Source: Ruminococcus sp. AM36-2AA | Lineage (GTDB): Bacteria; Bacillota; Clostridia; Lachnospirales; Lachnospiraceae | Assembly (NCBI RefSeq): GCF_003461955.1 | Contig: NZ_QTYB01000024.1 | Coordinates: 1 to 28,374, forward strand | Direction of reading: 5' to 3' | DNA: 28,374 nucleotides | Shown: piece by piece, positions 24,640-28,374 of the stretch | Layout of the letters: each line of letters begins with the position of its first letter | Position numbering within the stretch: position 1 is the first letter of the stretch | Made by a program: the position numbers and the translations under genes | The notes under the pieces: model-generated | Databases searched by the model: none | The model's input: only the letters and a program-made list of their open reading frames with translations | What the model was told of the DNA's origin: nothing

Positions 24640-25771
24640 AGGCTATATGAGAATTATGAAAAAAAATACAGGCCTGATCCTCCTGTATCTGTGCATCTTT
24701 TTCGGGGTGACAATGGCACTTCAGGCAGCAGCAGGTAAGGAATCGTATACCAGCTATGAAAGCGAAAAAATAAAGATCGGTGTGGTAGATAAAGATAACG
24801 GGCCACTGGCAGAAGGACTGGTAAAATGGTTTGAAAACACCCATCATGTGACTATGCTGGAAGACAATAGGGAGAAGCTTCAGGAAGAGCTTTTTTACAG
24901 AAATATAGAGTACATCGTGGTGATCCCTGAGGATTTTTATGAGAGCTGTATGGTAAACGGGGAAAGTATTTCCGTGACAAAGGTGCCTGGATCCTACTCA
25001 GCATATTATGTAGATCAGCAGCTTGAGAACTGCCTCAACACCATGCGGACATATCTGGAAGCCGGTTTTTCCAAGGAGGAAGCGGCAGCAGCGATCCTGG
25101 ATGAAAAAAGAGGAGAAGTCACCATGCTGGATACAGACGGAAATGGCAGTACCCCTGGATGGCTCTATTATTTCCGCTATATGCCATATCTGTTTCTTGC
25201 TGTGCTCTGCTATGTCATGGGATATGTGCTGATGGCTTTCAAAAAAAATGATATTCCTGAAAGAATGCAGGCGTCGGCAGTCTCGGCAAGAAGACAAAGC
25301 CTGGAAGGACTTCTGGCCATGTTTGTCATGGGCGGGGGCTTATGGGGAATCGGTATGGCAGGTGCCATTCTTATGTATGGAAAAACATTTCCAGGTTCAG
25401 AGAACTTCGGATACTATGTACTGAACACCCTGGTGATGATGGCAGTGGCACTTTCTCTTTCCTACCTGATCGGGCTTTTTGTAAAAAACAGCAACATGTT
25501 AAGCGGGATTGCCAATATCCTGTCTCTTGGAATGTGTTTTCTGTGTGGTGTTTTTGTTCCCATGAATGTTATGGACAGAAATGTCCTGAAGGTGTCTCAG
25601 TTTCTTCCTGTGTACTGGTATGAAACCGTAAATGAGACTCTTGGAAGTTACAGCCACCTCACGAGGGAGGCAGCTGTATCGGTCTGGAAAGGCATCGGCC
25701 TGGAAGCCATGTTTGCCATGGTGTTTGTCTGCATGATCCTGGCAGTGACCAGGTATCAGAGGCAGAAATAA
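24626..25771 (+). CDS. ABC-2 type permease, second subunit
   Basis: This 381-residue protein has the same plan as its neighbour: an N-terminal helix at about 12-32, an outer domain to about 180 (KIGVVDKDNGPLAEGLVKWF, then IEYIVVIPEDFYES) and about six helices to the end. The start lies within the previous gene, 14 bp before its stop, with GGAGGG at 24614-24619, which indicates coupled translation and probably equal subunit levels. The operon ends here; a weak ACTGA/TCAGT hairpin lies in the 20-bp gap before the convergent oxidoreductase gene. Confidence 0.93.
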   Translation: MTVFKGYMRIMKKNTGLILLYLCIFFGVTMALQAAAGKESYTSYESEKIKIGVVDKDNGPLAEGLVKWFENTHHVTMLEDNREKLQEELFYRNIEYIVVIPEDFYESCMVNGESISVTKVPGSYSAYYVDQQLENCLNTMRTYLEAGFSKEEAAAAILDEKRGEVTMLDTDGNGSTPGWLYYFRYMPYLFLAVLCYVMGYVLMAFKKNDIPERMQASAVSARRQSLEGLLAMFVMGGGLWGIGMAGAILMYGKTFPGSENFGYYVLNTLVMMAVALSLSYLIGLFVKNSNMLSGIANILSLGMCFLCGVFVPMNVMDRNVLKVSQFLPVYWYETVNETLGSYSHLTREAAVSVWKGIGLEAMFAMVFVCMILAVTRYQRQK

Positions 25772-25791
25772 ACAGAAGTAACTGAAGAAGA

Positions 25792-26778
25792 TCAGTCCCA
25801 GTTTTCATCCGGGTATTTCATATTCCATTCTTTACGAAGATAGGTCATGATATCCATAACGTCTTTTGTATAATTCAGATATAAGCCGGAGGTATCACGT
25901 GTAAGAACTGCATGTTCCATATCCTCCATCTCATAAAGCAGTGCATCGGAAGTGTCACCGCAGGAAATTTCAGTTTTTTCTCCTGTCTCTGCATCCACGA
26001 TCACTGCTTTATCTGCACGTGGATATTCCATGATCTCGATATAACCTTTCTCACAGCTGATCATGGCACGTTTCGGCTGTTTGGAGTGCATGGAAAGTGC
26101 GACAGTCGCCATCTGACCGGAAGGATTTTTAAGAAGAATGGTTGCCTGCTCATCAGAACCGGTAGGAGAAGGCTTCCACTGGCTTAAGATCTCATCCGGT
26201 TTTTCATCCATAAAACTTCGGACAATGGAGAGTGCGTAAACACCGATATCCAGCATGGCACCGCCTGCCAGGTTCATATTGAAAAAGCGGTTGTTCATGT
26301 TATATTCTTTAAAACTTCCAAAATTCATGGTGATCATCTGGACTTTTCCCAGAGAGCCGCTTTTGACTGTTTCCCAGAGTTTTTTGTAAATGGGCATATG
26401 CCAGATGGTCATGGCCTCGGCAAGAATGAGATTTTTTTCCCTGGCCAGAGCGATCATTTCATCCAGCTCACGGCTGTTAAGGGCGATGGATTTCTCCACA
26501 AAAAGGTGCTTGCCGTGAAGCAGTGCTTTTTTCATAAAGGCATAATGGGTATTGTGAGGACTTGTAATGTAGATAATATCCACATTTTCGTCAGTAAACA
26601 TTTCATCAATTTCTGAATAAACCTTCTGTACACCGTATTTTTCTGCAAAGGCAACGGCTTTCTCATAGGTACGGTTTCCAACTGCATACAGCGGTTTTCC
26701 CATTTTCTGAAGTGCCTGCGCCATCTGATTGGCGATCACACCGGTACCAAGAACTGCCCAGTTTAAACGTTCTTTCAT
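25792..26778 (-). CDS. Gfo/Idh/MocA-family NAD(P)-dependent oxidoreductase
   Basis: This 328-residue protein has an N-terminal Rossmann domain with GTGVIANQMAQAL (about 10-22), DIIYITSPHNTHY (about 62-74) and HLFVEKSIALN, where the usual Glu-Lys-Pro is Glu-Lys-Ser with the catalytic Lys kept. A C-terminal alpha/beta domain begins with NFGSFKEYNMNNRFFN. Family members oxidise or reduce sugars, inositols and related polyols; the substrate is not evident. The start at 26778 is preferred to one 51 nt upstream because GGAGG ends 8-9 nt before it and the longer N terminus is hydrophobic and unlike the family. It is divergent from citD with related dyads in the gap. Confidence 0.92.
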   Translation of the reverse strand: MKERLNWAVLGTGVIANQMAQALQKMGKPLYAVGNRTYEKAVAFAEKYGVQKVYSEIDEMFTDENVDIIYITSPHNTHYAFMKKALLHGKHLFVEKSIALNSRELDEMIALAREKNLILAEAMTIWHMPIYKKLWETVKSGSLGKVQMITMNFGSFKEYNMNNRFFNMNLAGGAMLDIGVYALSIVRSFMDEKPDEILSQWKPSPTGSDEQATILLKNPSGQMATVALSMHSKQPKRAMISCEKGYIEIMEYPRADKAVIVDAETGEKTEISCGDTSDALLYEMEDMEHAVLTRDTSGLYLNYTKDVMDIMTYLRKEWNMKYPDENWD

Positions 26779-26841
26779 GATCAAATCCTCCCTGTGAATG
26801 AAAAATATAAAAAGTATATAAATTTTCACTTTTAAAATATG

Positions 26842-26875
26842 AGGTTATTATACTAACCTTACGAAGAAAACGCAA
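26842..26875 (-). promoter_or_regulatory. Promoter with overlapping dyad for the oxidoreductase gene
   Basis: On the minus strand TTGCGT (26870-26875) is 17 bp from TATAAT (26847-26852). The dyad AGGTTA-TTATAC-TAACCT (26842-26859) covers the -10, and CGTAAGGTTAG fills the spacer. That nonamer core (GTAAGGTTA) recurs at 26975-26983 on the other strand, so both sites may bind the same regulator. Confidence 0.6.
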
Positions 26876-26974
26876 TGGGCAGATTTACCAACATTGCGAA
26901 TATCTGTTTTATAAAAAGAAAAGCAGGAAAAATTCCGTACCTTAACAAATATTAAGAAAAATATTATTTCTCCT

Positions 26975-26992
26975 GTAAGGTTACGACCTTAC
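26975..26992. promoter_or_regulatory. Dyad upstream of citD, possible operator
   Basis: GTAAGGT-TACG-ACCTTAC has 7-bp perfect arms and a 4-bp centre. It lies 80 bp before citD and shares GTAAGGTTA with the oxidoreductase promoter 110 bp away. I could not find a convincing -10/-35 pair for citD. CTTAA/TTAAG (26941-26956) is a smaller dyad just upstream. Confidence 0.45.
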
Positions 26993-27071
26993 GATAGCTT
27001 CAGATGAACAAAAGAACACAACATAAAGGTTCCGGCAGCAGTTATGTTACCGGATCAAAAGGAGGATAAAC

Positions 27072-27371
27072 ATGGATATCGTAAGGCCAGCCATTGCAGG
27101 AATTCTGGAATCCAGCGACTGCCAGGTAACTGTAGAAAAAGGAGAAGGAAATGTAGATTTTTCCATGGAAAGCTCCGTGATCAACCAGTATGGAAACCAG
27201 ATCCGTAAAGTAGCACTGGAAACTCTGAAAAATCTTGGCGTCAGCGACGTAAAACTTACCATCGTAGACAAAGGTGCATTGGATTGTACGATCAAAGCAC
27301 GTATTGAAGCAGCAGTTTACCGCTCTGTATTACAGACGGAACATTTACCATGGGGAGGGGATATCCGATGA
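27072..27371 (+). CDS. citD: Citrate lyase acyl carrier protein (gamma subunit)
   Basis: This 99-residue protein matches CitD. The N terminus IAGILESSDCQVTV contains Ser14, the residue that carries the 2'-(5''-phosphoribosyl)-3'-dephospho-CoA group in citrate lyase. The middle has the family pattern SSVINQYGNQIRKVALETL and VKLTIVDKGALDCTIKARIEAA in pieces. Citrate lyase splits citrate to acetate and oxaloacetate in anaerobic citrate fermentation and needs CitE, CitF and the prosthetic-group enzymes CitC, CitX and CitG. AAAAGGAGG 7-8 nt before ATG 27072 marks the start. It overlaps citE by ATGA. Confidence 0.95.
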   Translation: MDIVRPAIAGILESSDCQVTVEKGEGNVDFSMESSVINQYGNQIRKVALETLKNLGVSDVKLTIVDKGALDCTIKARIEAAVYRSVLQTEHLPWGGDIR

Positions 27372-28342
27372 ACAATCCGAACAAAAAAAGACTGAGAAGA
27401 ACAATGATGTTTCTGAATGCTCAGAAACCGGGACTTATCAAAGATTCATACATTTATAAACCAGATTCTATCATGCTGGACCTAGAAGACGCAGTAGCAG
27501 AGAACCAGAAAGACGCGGCACGTTTTTCCCTGTATCATGCACTGAAAACAATTAACTATCGTGGATGTGAACGGGTAGTCAGGATCAACGGCCTGGACAG
27601 CCCTTACTGGAAAGAAGATATCCGCTGCTCTGTTGCCGGTGGATGTGATTCCATCCGTATCCCGAAAACAGAAAGCGCACAGGATGTAAAGCTTGTGGAG
27701 CGTGAAATTGCCTATGCGGAAAAAGAGTTCGGCCGTCCTGAGGGAAGCGTCCTGATCATGGCAGCTGTGGAATCTGCCAGAGGTGTGATGAAGGCTCTTG
27801 ATATCTGCGAGTCCAGTGAGAGACTTTTCGGCATTGCCCTTTCCGGCGGTGATTACACAAAAGATCTTCAGACACATATTACAGGAACAGGAATCGAGCT
27901 GATGGGTGCGAGACAGAATCTTGTGATTGCGGCAAGAGCAGCAGGAGTACAGTGTTTTGATACGGTTTATACAGACCTTGACAACATGGAAGGATTCCGT
28001 CAGGATGTGGAAACCATCCATCTTATGGGATTTGACGGAAAATCCATTATCAATCCCCGCCAGATCAATGTCGCACACGATATTTACACACCAAAGCAGA
28101 AAGACATTATTTTTGCGGAAAAAGTAGTACGTGAGATCGATGAGAAAAAGGCACAGGGTATCGGTGTATTTACAGTAGACGGAAAAATGATCGACATTGC
28201 CTTTTATGATGGTGCAAAGAGAACCATCGCACTGGCAAAGGCTTCAGGCGTGTATAAGGGGGATTTAACCTCTTCTAGCAAGAAGACTCCCACCTCTAAG
28301 GTGGGAGATGAATTGCGTCTGTTACCTACGACAAACGCATGA
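27368..28342 (+). CDS. citE: Citrate lyase beta subunit, C terminus altered by an element end
   Basis: This 324-residue protein is CitE, the citryl-ACP lyase of citrate lyase and a TIM-barrel enzyme related to HpcH/HpaI aldolases. Visible marks are MFLNAQKPG, SIMLDLEDAVAENQKD (about 36-51), the metal-binding VESARGVMKA region, ALSGGDYTKDL and GFDGKSIINPRQI near 225. ATG 27368 is chosen over an ATG at 27350 because GGAGGGG lies 7-9 nt upstream and it overlaps the citD stop. The family match runs to about residue 301 (AKASGVYKGDL). The last 22 or so residues are Ser/Lys/Thr-rich and are encoded by a hairpin-bearing foreign sequence, so the natural end has been replaced. The enzyme core is intact. 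citF and the other cit genes, if present, lie beyond the element. Confidence 0.93.
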   Translation: MNNPNKKRLRRTMMFLNAQKPGLIKDSYIYKPDSIMLDLEDAVAENQKDAARFSLYHALKTINYRGCERVVRINGLDSPYWKEDIRCSVAGGCDSIRIPKTESAQDVKLVEREIAYAEKEFGRPEGSVLIMAAVESARGVMKALDICESSERLFGIALSGGDYTKDLQTHITGTGIELMGARQNLVIAARAAGVQCFDTVYTDLDNMEGFRQDVETIHLMGFDGKSIINPRQINVAHDIYTPKQKDIIFAEKVVREIDEKKAQGIGVFTVDGKMIDIAFYDGAKRTIALAKASGVYKGDLTSSSKKTPTSKVGDELRLLPTTNA

Positions 28343-28374
28343 GTAAATAAATTGTGAACACACCCCTTTTCTAG
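28270..28374. mobile_element. Probable end of an IS200/IS605-family element (partial)
   Basis: Directly after TTTAAC (28264-28269), a target known for IS605-type insertion, come two adjoining perfect hairpins: TCTTCT/AGAAGA (28271-28276 with 28281-28286, 4-nt loop) and CTCCCACCT/AGGTGGGAG (28287-28295 with 28299-28307, loop CTA). Then TGCGT/ACGCA pairing spans about 28314-28339. IS200/IS605 elements lack terminal inverted repeats and carry such subterminal hairpins, and TnpB guide RNAs end in similar structures. No tnpA or tnpB frame is seen before the window ends. Which end this is cannot be settled; the TTTAAC flank favours the left end, while a hairpin this near the tip also fits a right end read on the minus strand. 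Confidence 0.6.

Noticed and set aside
28287..28307. Hairpin in the citE tail as an ordinary rho-independent terminator
   Set aside because: It lies inside the open frame with no T tract after it and next to a second hairpin and a TTTAAC target, which fits an element end better.

Overview
This window looks like chromosomal DNA from a mid-GC Gram-positive gut anaerobe of the Clostridia, most likely a Lachnospiraceae (Blautia-like). The basis is strong AGGAGG-type ribosome binding sites, an ECF vitamin-transporter S component, GPH sugar symporters, and GH78/GH1/GH43 glycoside hydrolases under AraC control. The genus is an inference from gene content and was not tested. I see no rRNA, tRNA or CRISPR array.

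Layout. (1) 1-4861: an ECF S component between two terminators; a MarR regulator with a consensus promoter overlapped by a 13-bp inverted repeat, followed by an unusual fusion of a YczE/YitT-like membrane domain to a cytidylate-kinase-like P-loop domain and a DMT-type exporter; then a convergent AraC regulator. (2) 5143-14676: a co-directional catabolic cluster divergent from that AraC gene. It holds a GPH symporter, a GH78 alpha-L-rhamnosidase, a metallo-beta-lactamase-fold hydrolase, a ROK kinase, an OYE-type flavin/iron-sulfur ene-reductase and a GH1 enzyme with the phosphate-binding signature of 6-phospho-beta-glucosidases. No PTS gene is visible, so the ROK kinase is the natural candidate to make the phosphorylated disaccharide. 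Together the genes suggest uptake and stepwise dismantling of a rhamnosylated beta-glucoside, such as a plant phenolic glycoside, with possible reduction of the aglycone. (3) 14737-17589: a scar where the 3' halves of two divergently oriented genes, an AraC regulator and a GH5 glucanase, are joined back to back with both 5' ends and the shared promoter region missing; an intact GH43 gene follows.

(4) 17742-25771: a MATE transporter, then a minus-strand unit (sensor kinase, response regulator, RluA pseudouridine synthase) divergent from a three-gene ABC exporter (ATPase plus two permeases). The arrangement resembles the Bacillus LnrJK-LnrLMN antibiotic-response system. The 341-bp divergent gap has a good promoter facing each way and an ATGACA/TGTCAT dyad between them. 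(5) 25792-28374: a Gfo/Idh/MocA oxidoreductase divergent from citD-citE (citrate lyase acyl carrier and beta subunits), with related AAGGTTA-type dyads in the gap. The last codons of citE run into a hairpin-rich sequence beginning right after TTTAAC, which looks like the end of an IS200/IS605-family element.

The most interesting points are the possible PTS-free glycoside/aglycone pathway, the double-truncation scar, the membrane-kinase fusion and the element end in citE. All functional assignments come from reading motifs by eye; no database search was run.
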